DNA of 64,000 bases from WJKG01 sp964627305 (GCA_964627305.1 CAZVHP010000002.1:62001-126000), one strand, 5' to 3'; positions 44,932 through 54,735 are shown, numbered from the stretch's first letter. Notes: generated by a model from the sequence alone, not told the origin. Numbers and translations are program-made.

Positions 44932-45702
44932 CTATATTCTCGCCCGAATGGTCATGACTTCCTCTTCTGGACACGCATCGAGACACTCAAGGCAATTAGT
45001 GCAGTCACGATGCCGCACCAACTTCATTTCATCAACTGATATATCATGAGGGCAGGCCTGCCGACACATGCCGCAGGCGGTACACCGTGATTCGTCGCGT
45101 GAGATTTTCAGTAAACCGACCCTGCTGAAGGGGTCAAAGACCGCACCCATAGGGCACAGGTAGCGACAGAAGGACATCGGAACCAAGAGCGCTCCGATCA
45201 CCAGCACCGCGAGCACGATCACCGATGTGATCCCCAGACTCCCGTGGCCAAAGCCGGAGAAGATCAGGTAGAACGGATCGAAGCCTCGAAGAACAAGCTC
45301 CGCGGCGTGGTAGGTGAAGTACAGCGAGAGAATGAGCGCCACATATCGCAGCAGCTTGAGATAGCCATTCGTTCGCTGACCGACTCTGGGCCGTCGCTTC
45401 CACAGCCGGCCGCCCAGTCGGCCGCCCAATTCCCCCAAGAAGCCGATCGGACACGCCCAGCCGCAGAAGGACTTCTTGGATAACAGGGCCAGTCCAGTCA
45501 GGGCCAGCATGATGGACAGGTTCAGGGGCCCCAGAGCACACGTGAACTCGCCCTCGGTGAACAGCCCCCACAAACTCTCCGCTCCGCCAAACGGACAGTA
45601 TGCCTCAAATGACCGGTCGCCATAGCCCAAGGCGAGATAGAGCACCAGACCCAGTACGACAGTCAGAAGCGTGTAGCGAATGTGTCTGTTGGTAATCGTC
45701 AC
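44932..45702 (-). CDS. NapH/CcoG-like polyferredoxin membrane protein
   Basis: A 256-residue inner-membrane protein with four hydrophobic segments, two CxxxCP motifs (CGWACPIG and CRYLCPMG) and two C-terminal 4Fe-4S clusters (CTACGMCRQACP and CTNCLECLDACP). NapH/MauN/NosR-type proteins pass electrons from quinol to periplasmic reductases. No nap, nos or mau genes are nearby. The downstream HMA-like protein suggests a metal-linked redox task. Confidence 0.85.
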   Translation of the reverse strand: MTITNRHIRYTLLTVVLGLVLYLALGYGDRSFEAYCPFGGAESLWGLFTEGEFTCALGPLNLSIMLALTGLALLSKKSFCGWACPIGFLGELGGRLGGRLWKRRPRVGQRTNGYLKLLRYVALILSLYFTYHAAELVLRGFDPFYLIFSGFGHGSLGITSVIVLAVLVIGALLVPMSFCRYLCPMGAVFDPFSRVGLLKISRDESRCTACGMCRQACPHDISVDEMKLVRHRDCTNCLECLDACPEEEVMTIRARI

Positions 45703-45981
45703 ACTGCTGATCCTTCCTGTTGCCTTGAACGTTACCTAACCATACCAATATAGTCAAGATCGCCATACAGGGAACAATAATCGGGTTGAATTCAGTGGTT
45801 TTCGGTGTCGATCGGTATCCCCGAGGCCCGAATTCTGACCCCAGCCTCGGTTTGCTCAAGACCATGAGTACGAATAGGCTCTTCCCGGCACCCGACCACC
45901 AGGTTCCCGCGCTCAAACCTGATTAGCGGTCTGCGTACGCCTCCTTCGTCAGTGTGTTCGAGATGTCGATTGTGCCTGTTG
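45703..45981. other. Intergenic region with promoter (45757-45729, minus strand)
   Basis: Read on the minus strand, TTGACT and TAACGT are separated by 17 bp, giving a start near 45722 for the polyferredoxin gene. Nothing else recognised. Confidence 0.4.
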
Positions 45982-46671
45982 TCAGCGGACAAAACGGTAT
46001 CCGACACCGTGGACGGTCTGGAAGTAGCGGGGGTTGCCGGGATCGTCCTCGAAGACCTTGCGGATGCGCAGGATGAAGTTGTCGACCGTGCGATTGGTGG
46101 GGAACGCGTGGTATCCCCAGACAGCATCGAGCAGTTGGTCGCGGCTGACCACCTCACCCTGGCGTTGAACGAGATACTTGACGATCATGCACTCCTTGCG
46201 GCTCAGTCGGGTGTTGCCGTTGGGGCCGTGGGCCTCCAAGGTGGAAAAATCGATCCATCGCCCATCGAACGCGAACCGATTTTCCTGTGCCCTTTGCGCC
46301 GCCAGCCAGGCGTTGCGTCGCAGGATGCCATGAATGCGGGCGAGCAGTTCGCGGGTGTCGAATGGTTTGGCGATGTAGTCGTCGCCGCCGGCCAGCAGTC
46401 CCTCGACCTTGTGTTCGGTCTGGTCACGGGCGGTGATAAAGAGGATGGGCACGGTGTGCCCCTTGCCACGTAACTGGCGACAGACAGACAGTCCGTCGAC
46501 CCCCGGCAGCATGATGTCCAGCAGTATCAGATCAAACAGGCCGCGCTCGAATTCCTCGACAGTCTGATCTCCGCGATTCACATGGACGACAGAGAAGCCC
46601 TCGGCCTCGAGGTTGAGGGTGAGGCCCTCGGCCAGATGTCGATCATCTTCGACGAGCAGGATTGAGCGCAT
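45982..46671 (-). CDS. OmpR/PhoB-family response regulator
   Basis: A 229-residue protein. Receiver domain (residues 1-120): acidic DD pair at the N-terminus, phospho-acceptor Asp in LILLDIMLPGVDG near residue 52, and KPFDTRELLARI. The C-terminal winged helix has LSRKECMIVKYLVQRQGEVVSRDQLLDAVWGY and TVDNFILRIRKVFEDDP. It binds DNA when phosphorylated by the histidine kinase just upstream (one base between stop and start). Targets unknown. Confidence 0.95.
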   Translation of the reverse strand: MRSILLVEDDRHLAEGLTLNLEAEGFSVVHVNRGDQTVEEFERGLFDLILLDIMLPGVDGLSVCRQLRGKGHTVPILFITARDQTEHKVEGLLAGGDDYIAKPFDTRELLARIHGILRRNAWLAAQRAQENRFAFDGRWIDFSTLEAHGPNGNTRLSRKECMIVKYLVQRQGEVVSRDQLLDAVWGYHAFPTNRTVDNFILRIRKVFEDDPGNPRYFQTVHGVGYRFVR

Positions 46672-46672
46672 G

Positions 46673-47647
46673 TCACTGTGCCGCTTTCAATGTGATCTCG
46701 AATGTTGAGCCGCGACCGGGCCCGTCGGAGAAGGCCCTGATGTGCCCGCCGTGGGCACGCACGATCTCGCGGCACAAATACAGACCCAGGCCGGTTCCCT
46801 CGAAGCCGCGAGTGATTTCGTTGCCGACTCGCTCGAAGCGTTCGAAGATTCTCTCGGTGTCCTGTTTGCTCAGGCCGATGCCGTTATCGGTTATGCGCAG
46901 CCTGATCCATGTGCCCACTCGGTCAAGTGTTACAGAAAGGGTGACAGTATCGTGATTTGTGTACTTGGCGGCATTATCGAGGAGCTGGTCGATGGCGCCG
47001 GCGAGTGCCTGCCGGCTGCCGGACACCATGAGCGATGGTGTCAGTCCGCGGTTCACTTCGACCGGACGTGCGGTCGGCAAGGCGAGCAGTGCCTCAAGTC
47101 GCTCGTTGACCAACACGGTGAAGTCGAAGGTCTCGTGGGCTGTATCCCGGTCGGGTTCGCGGCCGATTTGTCGTGCCTGCAGAATCTTCTCGACCAGAGT
47201 CTGAAGGCGATGAACATCCTCGCGGATGCGTGGTACGATGGGTTCCTTTTGGCGGTCGGGGATGCGTTCACTCTGCAGGGCGTCGAGGTACAATGATATC
47301 GACGAGAGCGGTGTCTTCAGTTCGTGGGTAGTTGCCATGAGGAAGTTCTCCTGGCGTCGGTTCAGGTCCTGAAGCCGGACATAGGCGGTGTAGATGATCC
47401 ACAGCCCGCCGCCAAGAACGAGGAGGAAGACAACCCCTTCCAGTCCGATCATGATCTGGCGATCGATCTCCTCCTGGTGGATTCTTGCCACGACCTGTGG
47501 CTCAGCGTTCAACTGCTCGGCCAGCTCGACTTTTTCGTCGACCAGGCGGGCCATGAATATGATCCACCAGGTTGCCTGAGCAATCACGAAGGCAACCAGC
47601 ACAACAAACAGCACCAGCGCTGTTCTGGGGGAAAGACGTATTGCCAC
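46673..47647 (-). CDS. Membrane sensor histidine kinase
   Basis: A 324-residue kinase with two membrane helices flanking a short periplasmic segment of about 35 residues, so the sensed signal may be membrane-borne. The H box is FLMATTHELKTPLSSI (phospho-His near residue 111), the N box LLDNAAKY and G boxes DNGIGLS and FEGTGLGLYLCREI are intact. It pairs with the response regulator gene directly downstream. Confidence 0.95.
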   Translation of the reverse strand: MAIRLSPRTALVLFVVLVAFVIAQATWWIIFMARLVDEKVELAEQLNAEPQVVARIHQEEIDRQIMIGLEGVVFLLVLGGGLWIIYTAYVRLQDLNRRQENFLMATTHELKTPLSSISLYLDALQSERIPDRQKEPIVPRIREDVHRLQTLVEKILQARQIGREPDRDTAHETFDFTVLVNERLEALLALPTARPVEVNRGLTPSLMVSGSRQALAGAIDQLLDNAAKYTNHDTVTLSVTLDRVGTWIRLRITDNGIGLSKQDTERIFERFERVGNEITRGFEGTGLGLYLCREIVRAHGGHIRAFSDGPGRGSTFEITLKAAQ

Positions 47648-47984
47648 GTTTTGACCATTCCTTGTCTGTGCACCGCTAACAGAATGAATCTACGCTGTTT
47701 GACCCGTCGCCGCAAGTGCTGCTCCGGATGCCGATATGTCGGGGTCGGTGACTAACTGGGCGTAGAAGCGATATACAGAAGAGAACCAACCGCCGGTGGT
47801 CATTGTTGCATGGGAACAGGTGAGAACGGCCAACGCGAGGAGAAGAGCCTTGTGCCAGTTCGCCAAGCAAGGATCGGTCAGGCGGCGGAGCGTGGTATCA
47901 GCTTTGCGGCAGGCGTCGCCGGCTGGTTTGGCAATTTCGCGTCGAGCACGTTTTCTGTCAGGAGCCCATGAACAGGAGAGAATT
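47648..47984. other. Divergent intergenic region
   Basis: No gene supported. It should hold promoters for the kinase operon and the hydrolase, but none is clear enough to place. Confidence 0.4.
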
Positions 47985-48782
47985 ATGAGAAGCGGGTTAA
48001 TCGCATTGTTGGTACTGTGTTTGGTTAGTGTGGCGTCGGCTGAGGTCGTTACTGAGAGCGTGACCTACACGCATGGGGAGGTTGTGCTGGAGGGGTATGT
48101 TGCGTGGGACGACAGCCATAGTGAGCTTCGACCGGGTGTGCTGGTCGTCCACGAGTGGACCGGAGTGAATGACTACACGCGAAGTCGGTGCCGCCAGCTT
48201 GCGGAGTTGGGGTATGTTGCGTTCGCGGTGGACATGTACGGCAAGGGTATTCGGCCGCAGACTACAGAAGAGGCGGCCCAGCAGGCGGGCATCTATCGTG
48301 GTGATCGGGCGCTCATGCGCGAGCGGGTGAGAGCCGGGCTTGCTGAGCTGCGCCGGAATCCCGTTTGTGATGTCGAGCGGATCGCCGCCATCGGCTATTG
48401 CTTTGGTGGTGGAACCGTGCTCGAACTGGCCCGCTCGGGGGCCGAGATTGCCGGAGTGGTCAGTTTCCACGGCAATCTGGACACGCCTGATCCCGGTATC
48501 GCACAGAATATCCGGTGCCGGGTGCTTGTCTGTCACGGTGCCGATGATCCGCTTGTTCCTCATCAGCAACTGCTTGCCTTTTACAAGGAGATGAGTCGTG
48601 CGGGCGTTGACTATCAGTTCATTGCCTACGGTGGTGCTGTGCACTCGTTTACGAACCCGGGTGCCGGCGATGATCCGTCCGGGGGAGTTGCCTACAACGC
48701 GAGTGCGGACCAGCGGTCATGGGAGCACATGAAGCTGTTTTTTGAGGAGCTATTCAGGCAGGACAGTGCCGACATCAGGTGA
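47985..48782 (+). CDS. Exported dienelactone hydrolase-like protein
   Basis: A 265-residue alpha/beta hydrolase from ATG 47985 (AGGAGAG upstream). A signal peptide (GLIALLVLCLVSVASA) makes it periplasmic, unlike the cytoplasmic enzyme of chlorocatechol degradation. Catalytic residues fit the family: Cys139 in GYCFGGG, Asp188 in GADDPLVP and His220 in GAVHSF. Substrate is unknown. An upstream open frame in phase adds 63 non-homologous residues and is not used. Confidence 0.85.
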   Translation: MRSGLIALLVLCLVSVASAEVVTESVTYTHGEVVLEGYVAWDDSHSELRPGVLVVHEWTGVNDYTRSRCRQLAELGYVAFAVDMYGKGIRPQTTEEAAQQAGIYRGDRALMRERVRAGLAELRRNPVCDVERIAAIGYCFGGGTVLELARSGAEIAGVVSFHGNLDTPDPGIAQNIRCRVLVCHGADDPLVPHQQLLAFYKEMSRAGVDYQFIAYGGAVHSFTNPGAGDDPSGGVAYNASADQRSWEHMKLFFEELFRQDSADIR

Positions 48783-48909
48783 CGGTGCAGCTTGCAAAAC
48801 GGTCAGAATCGTCCACAAATCAGTTGCTCCGGCGCCACGTGGGGAGTAAGATTCGATATGGCAGGAGAGAAACAGATCCGGCTGGTTCGCAATCGAGAGA
48901 ACTGGAGTC

Positions 48910-49506
48910 ATGGCTGTATCAAGATCGCTGTTTTCAGCCGATAGCGGCATCCGTCGGTTCATGGATGCTATTCCATCGTATGTCTTCCTGACCGATGAGG
49001 ATGTTCGCATTCTGGACCATAACCGGGTCGCAGCGGAGCTTCTCGGCCCGAACCCCGAAGCGGTGCTGCGCCGGTTGTGTGGCGAGGCCTTTCGCTGTAT
49101 TAACGACGAGTCTGCCCCTGATGGCTGCGGGACCGGTGAAGAGTGTCCGGACTGTGTGATTCGCAACTCTGTGAAGGCAGCGGCCGAGGGACAGCGCCCG
49201 CTGCGCCGACACGCCGAACTGAGCATACAGCGCGACGGGCAGATAACTCCTATTCATCTGTGGGTTACAGTATCTGCTCTGGAGTACAACTCCGAGCGGG
49301 TGTTTATCGTGAGTCTTGAGGATATTACGGAGCTGGTGACGCTGCGCCAGTTGTTGCCTATCTGCTCGAACTGCAAACGGGTACGCAACGACGGTCAATA
49401 CTGGGAGCAGATAGACGACTACCTGAGGCAGCATACGAACATCAAGTTCACGCACAGCATTTGTCCGGACTGTGCCCGGATACTCTACGCCGACTATGCC
49501 GAATAG
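48910..49506 (+). CDS. PAS domain protein with Cys-rich tail
   Basis: A 198-residue soluble protein. PAS domain from about residue 18 (FMDAIPSYVFLTDEDVRILDHNRVAAELLG) to FIVSLEDITE. Two cysteine groups: RCIN...CGTGEECPDCVI within the PAS domain and PICSNCKRVRNDGQYWEQIDDYLRQ...SICPDC at the C-terminus. The latter block is the tail seen on many PAS sensor proteins and could bind metal. No output enzyme domain, so it may act as a partner of a kinase in trans. Confidence 0.8.
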   Translation: MAVSRSLFSADSGIRRFMDAIPSYVFLTDEDVRILDHNRVAAELLGPNPEAVLRRLCGEAFRCINDESAPDGCGTGEECPDCVIRNSVKAAAEGQRPLRRHAELSIQRDGQITPIHLWVTVSALEYNSERVFIVSLEDITELVTLRQLLPICSNCKRVRNDGQYWEQIDDYLRQHTNIKFTHSICPDCARILYADYAE

Positions 49507-49568
49507 TCACGGGCGTGCCGGTCTCGAAGGATTCGGGCCCCGCAATTCGTTGCTTTACCATACTGCTG

Positions 49569-50738
49569 TTACTTATGCACCACACGGGGGATGTCGGAGG
49601 GCAGCCGCACCAGCATCTCGTAGTTGACCAGGTTGGCCATGTCGGTGAAGGAACCGACAGTAATGCGCGCATTGCCCTGTCTGCCGATAATGACGACCTC
49701 GTCGCCCACCTCGACCGACGGAATGCTGGTTACATCGACGGTCATCATGCTCATGTTGACCAGCCCGATGACGTTGGCTCGCTTGCCCCTGATAAGGACT
49801 CTTCCAAGGTTGCTGAGGCTGCGTCGGAAGCCGTGCGAGTAACCGACCGGAACGGTGGCGATTTTTTGACGCCGGGTGGTTACGTACGAGGTACCATACC
49901 CCACAAACTGGCCCGGAGGGACAAGGTTGACATGCATGACACGGCTGCTCCAGCGGAGGACTCGTCGCAGTGGATCGGAGAAATGTTGCTGGTCCTGTTG
50001 TGGCCGGCGAAGCAGGAATTCCATTTCTGTTTCCTTGCTGGGCCAGAAGCCATACTGGACAATGCCTATTCGCACCAGTTCCATCCGCGTTGCAGGGTAT
50101 GACAGGCTGGCCGCCGAGGCTGCCGAGTGGCGCAGCGGAATAGTGATTCCGAGGTTCGCAATCTGCTGACAGAGTTGGTCGAAGGTTGCTTTCTGGTCCA
50201 TGATGCGCTTGTAATTCGCAATGCTCTCGGCGCCGGCATAGTGGGTGCAGATTCCCTCCACCACGAAGTGTTCGGGATTGTCAACGATCACCTCCGCCGC
50301 GCGTCGGATCTCAGTGTCATCAAGGCCGGTCCGATTCATGCCCGTTTCCAGTTCCAGGTGCACCCGCGCCGGTTTGCCGACTTTTCGGGCTCTGGCCAGA
50401 GCGTTATCCAGACGAGGCATGTCGAATATCCAGAAGGAAACTTCGTTTTCAATTGCCCACTCCAGACCATCCGAGTCGGCGTATCCCATGATCATGATTT
50501 GCGTGTCTGTCCTGGTTTGGGCTTGTCTGACCCAGTAGGCCTCGGTTGCGTCAAATACGGAGAAGTGCCTCAGGCCGCAGGCCTCGGCCAGGGGTACGAA
50601 AGCTGTGATGCCGTGCCCATAAGCATTGCCCTTGACAACCGAGGAGATGATCACGTCCTGGCCGATCTGCTGTCGGATGAAGCGGATGTTTCGAGTCAGA
50701 GCGCTCTTGCTCAACTCGATGCGGGAGGATTCAAACAT
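49569..50738 (-). CDS. alr: Alanine racemase
   Basis: A 389-residue fold-type III PLP enzyme. PLP lysine is Lys36 in VVKGNAYGHG, with the substrate-binding Tyr region GQFVGYGTSYVT (about 262-273) and the C-terminal barrel (VNMSMMTVDVTSIPSVEVGDEVVIIG). It makes D-alanine for peptidoglycan. It is last in an operon with an M20 amidohydrolase, an ornithine-racemase-like enzyme and a GNAT protein. Given that context, another amino acid may be the substrate. Confidence 0.88.
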   Translation of the reverse strand: MFESSRIELSKSALTRNIRFIRQQIGQDVIISSVVKGNAYGHGITAFVPLAEACGLRHFSVFDATEAYWVRQAQTRTDTQIMIMGYADSDGLEWAIENEVSFWIFDMPRLDNALARARKVGKPARVHLELETGMNRTGLDDTEIRRAAEVIVDNPEHFVVEGICTHYAGAESIANYKRIMDQKATFDQLCQQIANLGITIPLRHSAASAASLSYPATRMELVRIGIVQYGFWPSKETEMEFLLRRPQQDQQHFSDPLRRVLRWSSRVMHVNLVPPGQFVGYGTSYVTTRRQKIATVPVGYSHGFRRSLSNLGRVLIRGKRANVIGLVNMSMMTVDVTSIPSVEVGDEVVIIGRQGNARITVGSFTDMANLVNYEMLVRLPSDIPRVVHK

Positions 50739-50739
50739 G

Positions 50740-51867
50740 TCACCTCTGCAGCAGTTTTTTGGCGGCCGCGCTCAATATGTTGACACCTGCAGGAAGGAGT
50801 TCGTCGGGGAAGTCGTAATCCGGATTGTGCAGTGCTGGATGATTCTCACCGGCGCCCAGACCAAACAGGACGCCCGGGCAGGCTGCGGCGAAATTCCCGA
50901 AATCCTCCGACCAGGCAAAGGGTACTTCGGGGCGATGCACTGTCAGACCGAGTTGTTCGGCGGCGGTCTGCACGATTTCTGCGACATCGGGATCATTCTC
51001 CGTGACAGGAAACACTTCGGTAGTTCTAATGGCAATCTCCAGTTGGTGTGCTGCTGCGATGTCCCGGGCCAATGACATGATGCGGGTTCTTAGGCTTCGC
51101 ATGGTGGCATCGGAGTACGATCGCAGAGTTGCCATTACGGTACCCTCGCCGGGTGAGGTGCCAAATGCCACTTGTCCCACACGGGCATGGATTACGGTTG
51201 CCTGGGCGGATTCGTGGAGGGCCGTGAAGTACTGTGGGGCGGCGCTGATTGCCTGAATCAGCTCCGCGACCGCCAGAGCCGGGCTTCGGCCGCGATGCGG
51301 CTCGGCCGCATGAGACGTAGCACCCTTCAGCTCGGCAATCAGGCCGCTGGAGGCCGCTGCAAACACTCCCGATCGGAGAAGCACGTGTCCCAGCGGGTAT
51401 CCGGGCAGGTTGTGCAGAGCGATGGCGAAGTCGGGTCTGATGGTTTCGAAGGCAGGATCGGCAAGAACACGCTCTGCCCCCTCGCCGGTTTCCTCGGCGG
51501 GCTGAAAGAGGAGGACAACGCTGCCGCGCTTTGGTCGGTCCTGGCTCAGTTGGTGCGCCACACCGGCCAGCATGGTCATGTGTCCATCGTGCCCGCACTT
51601 GTGCGACACGTTGGCAGTCGCCGATTTGTGGGGCAGGTCGATGCTCTCGTCGATCGGCAGGGCATCCAGCTCGCTGCGCAACAGCACTCGCGGTCCGTGG
51701 GCGCTGTCGCCAAACACGGCCGCCAGACCGTGCCCTCCGATTCCGTGGAGCAGTTGATCGGGATCAAACGTCTCCAGTAATGACCGCACTATCCGGCTGG
51801 TGTTTTCTTCGCGACCGGACAGTTCGGCGGCGTTGTGCAGCCGGTGTCGAATCTGTTGCCAGTCCAC
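50740..51867 (-). CDS. M20-family amidohydrolase
   Basis: About 376 residues from GTG 51867, which overlaps the upstream stop; a longer form to 51915 would overlap the upstream gene by 49 bases. Metal-binding region HKCGHDGHM, with its conserved Cys, and LFQPAEETGEG match the M20D amidohydrolase (N-acyl-amino acid or hippurate hydrolase) subfamily. GATSHAAEPHRGRSP is the lid loop. It removes acyl groups from N-acyl amino acids; substrate unknown. Confidence 0.88.
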   Translation of the reverse strand: MDWQQIRHRLHNAAELSGREENTSRIVRSLLETFDPDQLLHGIGGHGLAAVFGDSAHGPRVLLRSELDALPIDESIDLPHKSATANVSHKCGHDGHMTMLAGVAHQLSQDRPKRGSVVLLFQPAEETGEGAERVLADPAFETIRPDFAIALHNLPGYPLGHVLLRSGVFAAASSGLIAELKGATSHAAEPHRGRSPALAVAELIQAISAAPQYFTALHESAQATVIHARVGQVAFGTSPGEGTVMATLRSYSDATMRSLRTRIMSLARDIAAAHQLEIAIRTTEVFPVTENDPDVAEIVQTAAEQLGLTVHRPEVPFAWSEDFGNFAAACPGVLFGLGAGENHPALHNPDYDFPDELLPAGVNILSAAAKKLLQR

Positions 51868-53033
51868 TATTGGGAGTCCCAGTCGACGGAATCCAGCGCG
51901 GGATCCAGTTGCCACGACCTGTCTTTGGTTGCGGTCTCGAATTCGTGAAGCTGGGGTATGACTACCTTGTCGATGTACTTCACGCTCATGATTCGCAGAA
52001 ACGCCGAGTAGTTGAGCTTGAACTTGATCGTATCACCAATCTTCAGGTTGTCCGGATTGTCGCCAAGGTTAACGACCGTGATGTCGCTTGAGGCTCCCGC
52101 AATGTGATAGCGGTTGTCGATCGGTGTCAGGCCGCTGACATCGGTATCCAGTTGGCCGACACTGACCAGTGCCCGGTAGCCCCATTCACCTACCGCCGGT
52201 TCGGAATCATTCTGCCCGTTGGCGGAATCGAACGGCTGAACATGTGATGTCTCCACCAGAGATCTCAGGCTTTTCTCCTTGATCTCAGCTATCTCAGCCT
52301 CGAGAACGGGCACGTCATCGTACAGGCCGGGAAGCGTGCCACCGTTGATCAGATCGGTGCCGAGAAACAGGGCCTCGCCGATTCGGAAGTGATTGATGGC
52401 CTTCGGCAATTTCCCGTCCAGCAGCAGCGGCAGAACGACTGACGAACCCGCCGACAGCATCGGCAGCTTGCGCCGGAATTTCAGTTCCAACAGTTCGCGG
52501 TAGAGTGCCAGTTGGGCAAACTGATCGACACTCGGCACGGCGCCGGCCAGACACCCGAGATTGGCACCGATGCCAATAACTTCGATATTGGACAGATCGA
52601 ACACCTGTTCATAGAAGCGAATCAGCGACCCGGGCAGTATGCCCTCGCGCAGATCGCCAAGCTCGATCATGATGATGATGCGGTGAATCTTGTTGATCCG
52701 ACCGGCTTCCTCGTTGATGGCCTCGATGACATCAAGCTCGCTGTTCAGGCTGACATCGGCCATCGCCACCACCTGTTTGACCGAGGACATGTCTGACACC
52801 CGAAGGTACCATGACTCGAAATCGGGGATGATGCGTTCGATGGCATTGAGATTGGCCACACGGGAGTCACCCATCGATCGGATCCCCAGAAGCTGGAGGG
52901 CGCGCAGGGTGTCGGTATGGCCGCACAGCACCTTGGCTACAAGGGTCCATGAGGCCCCGTGTCTGTCCATCCAGCCGCCGATGGTCTCAATATTCCTTTG
53001 CAGTTTGCGCAGATCAATCGTTAGGCGGTTCAC
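51867..53033 (-). CDS. Alanine/ornithine racemase family PLP enzyme
   Basis: A 388-residue fold-type III PLP enzyme. The PLP lysine is Lys34 in LVAKVLCGH, typical of ornithine-racemase-like proteins, followed by GDSRVANLNAI and the later GEALFLGTDLINGG. The C-terminal barrel is present. It differs clearly from the Alr in the same operon. Overlaps the upstream GNAT gene by four bases (ATGA). Probably racemises a basic or modified amino acid. Confidence 0.82.
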   Translation of the reverse strand: MNRLTIDLRKLQRNIETIGGWMDRHGASWTLVAKVLCGHTDTLRALQLLGIRSMGDSRVANLNAIERIIPDFESWYLRVSDMSSVKQVVAMADVSLNSELDVIEAINEEAGRINKIHRIIIMIELGDLREGILPGSLIRFYEQVFDLSNIEVIGIGANLGCLAGAVPSVDQFAQLALYRELLELKFRRKLPMLSAGSSVVLPLLLDGKLPKAINHFRIGEALFLGTDLINGGTLPGLYDDVPVLEAEIAEIKEKSLRSLVETSHVQPFDSANGQNDSEPAVGEWGYRALVSVGQLDTDVSGLTPIDNRYHIAGASSDITVVNLGDNPDNLKIGDTIKFKLNYSAFLRIMSVKYIDKVVIPQLHEFETATKDRSWQLDPALDSVDWDSQ

Positions 53034-53506
53034 TTGGAATACCTCATCTCGGCGTACCTGGTTGTCATTCCCAAGCGCTCGTAGAGCCGTTTGGCGGGAT
53101 TGTCATACTCGACATGCAATTTTACGTCGCCATCGGCAAGCGCGAAGGACCGCTCGATGATTTGCCGGCCGACGCCCTTGCCTCGCTGCGACGGGTCCAC
53201 AGCCACCATCAGCAGGAAGTTCTCCGGGATGTAGCCCTTCATTCCTGTCCTGAGCATGATCAGCGCTCCCACCAGTTTACGGTTGTGCTCCGCGAGCAAC
53301 ACGAAGCCCGGTTCGCGGTTCTTCGGTTCGAGAGCATCGAGAATACCCTGCCTGACTATGGGCAGGGGGTCATGGTAGGGTTTGAGACTCTCGTAGAGAA
53401 ACTCGGCTGCGTCGTCGAGGCTGGTCCACTCGGGAATATCCTCGAGGCGGTATAACTCGTGAATGACAACATCGGTTGAGGTGTCGGTTTTGCTCTGTGC
53501 ACACAT
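53030..53506 (-). CDS. GNAT-family acetyltransferase leading the racemase operon
   Basis: About 158 residues from ATG 53506 (AAGGA nine bases upstream); an in-frame start at 53572 adds 22 unrelated residues. VAVDPSQRGKGVGRQIIERSF (acetyl-CoA loop) and VEYDNPAKRLYERLGM are typical. It overlaps the next gene by four bases, so it is coupled to the racemase. It may acylate the same amino acid that the M20 enzyme deacylates. Confidence 0.82.
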   Translation of the reverse strand: MCAQSKTDTSTDVVIHELYRLEDIPEWTSLDDAAEFLYESLKPYHDPLPIVRQGILDALEPKNREPGFVLLAEHNRKLVGALIMLRTGMKGYIPENFLLMVAVDPSQRGKGVGRQIIERSFALADGDVKLHVEYDNPAKRLYERLGMTTRYAEMRYSK

Positions 53507-54065
53507 CAGTAATTTTCCTTTCACTGCAGTTTGGGCGGTGTCGCGTCCGACAAACGAGGGTGCGAAAACCACCAGTCTGGCAACAGGGGAACATTGTCAG
53601 GGGACAGCCCGTTATTGGCTGCCTGACGTCGCTACGATCTGCTCACTTGCACGGGGGAGATTTTTGCCAATCGGCTCAGATTGATCGTAGCGCGGCCATC
53701 CATTCCACTTTTTGGCCACTGTCCGACAGCAGTTTCGTCAGATGTCTTGAGCGCGACGGTGGGCGCCACCGCCGTAAGGCTACATGGTGTAGCGCTTCAT
53801 CCGCTGCCCGCGCGGCTGTCGAACGTCTATCCCATTAATTGTTTAATATACGACAAAGTTCAAAGAAAGGCAAGTGCAGAACCGGTGAACGTGTATATAT
53901 ATCTCCATGTTGTCCCGGTCGGGCGTTAACCAGCGCAGCCGTTCGGCGCGGTTGGCAGTCGGTTAATGCCGGGGAAACACCCGGTGTGGCAAAGAGTGCC
54001 GGGGTGAGCTGGCGAGGATTTCCATCAGACCCGGCAAGCCGCGAGCCGCTTTGTTATTGGTCTTG
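53507..54065. other. Non-coding stretch between ktrA and the GNAT gene
   Basis: No gene or clear promoter could be placed; an AT-rich patch lies at 53888-53910. Confidence 0.4.
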
Positions 54066-54722
54066 TCATTCGGCAGATTTGATCCGGGCGATGTCTTTCT
54101 CACGGCCGATAATCAGCAGGACCTGCCCTGTCTCGATCCGTGAATCTGCCTGAGGGACGAGCCGGAAGTCATCAGTTCCCGTGTTTTTCAGGCCAATCAC
54201 GTGGACGTTGTATTCTGTTCGCAGCTGCAGCTCTTTCAGGCTCCTGCCGAGAAACTGCGGCGGCGGCTCAATCTGAACCAGTTCATAGTCGGCCGCCAGC
54301 GGGATGTAGTCGATCACGTTCGGCTGCGAGAGTCCTCGCGCAACGCGCTGGGCGATATCACGCTCCGGATGGACAATCTGAGTTGCGCCCACCCGTGTGA
54401 GAATCTTTGCATGATCGTCGTCCACTGCCTTGGCAATGATCTTCTTGATCCCGATTTCCTGAAGGTGCAGACAGATGAGGATACTTATGCTGATCTTGAA
54501 GCCGGTCGAGACGATGACAGCATCCATGCTTCTCAGTCCCAGGGCTTGGAGCGCATCCATATCTGTCGCATCGACTCGAATAGCCTTCGTGGCATACGCA
54601 TCGACAGCCTGTACTCTTGTGCTGTCCACGTCGATGGCAACAACCTCATTGCCATGCTCATACAGCTCTCTGGCTGCATGAAAGCCGAAATTACCCAGCC
54701 CAATAACCGCAAACTGCTTCAT
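54066..54722 (-). CDS. ktrA: KtrA-like potassium channel regulatory subunit
   Basis: A 218-residue RCK protein. N-terminal Rossmann fold with IGLGNFGFHAARELYEHGNEVVAID, then an RCK_C domain (QFLGRSLKELQLRTEYNVHVIGLKN). It gates the KtrB channel on nucleotide binding at the inner membrane. It starts 13 bp after the ktrB stop in one operon. Confidence 0.92.
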   Translation of the reverse strand: MKQFAVIGLGNFGFHAARELYEHGNEVVAIDVDSTRVQAVDAYATKAIRVDATDMDALQALGLRSMDAVIVSTGFKISISILICLHLQEIGIKKIIAKAVDDDHAKILTRVGATQIVHPERDIAQRVARGLSQPNVIDYIPLAADYELVQIEPPPQFLGRSLKELQLRTEYNVHVIGLKNTGTDDFRLVPQADSRIETGQVLLIIGREKDIARIKSAE

Positions 54723-54735
54723 AAGCGCATTCCCG

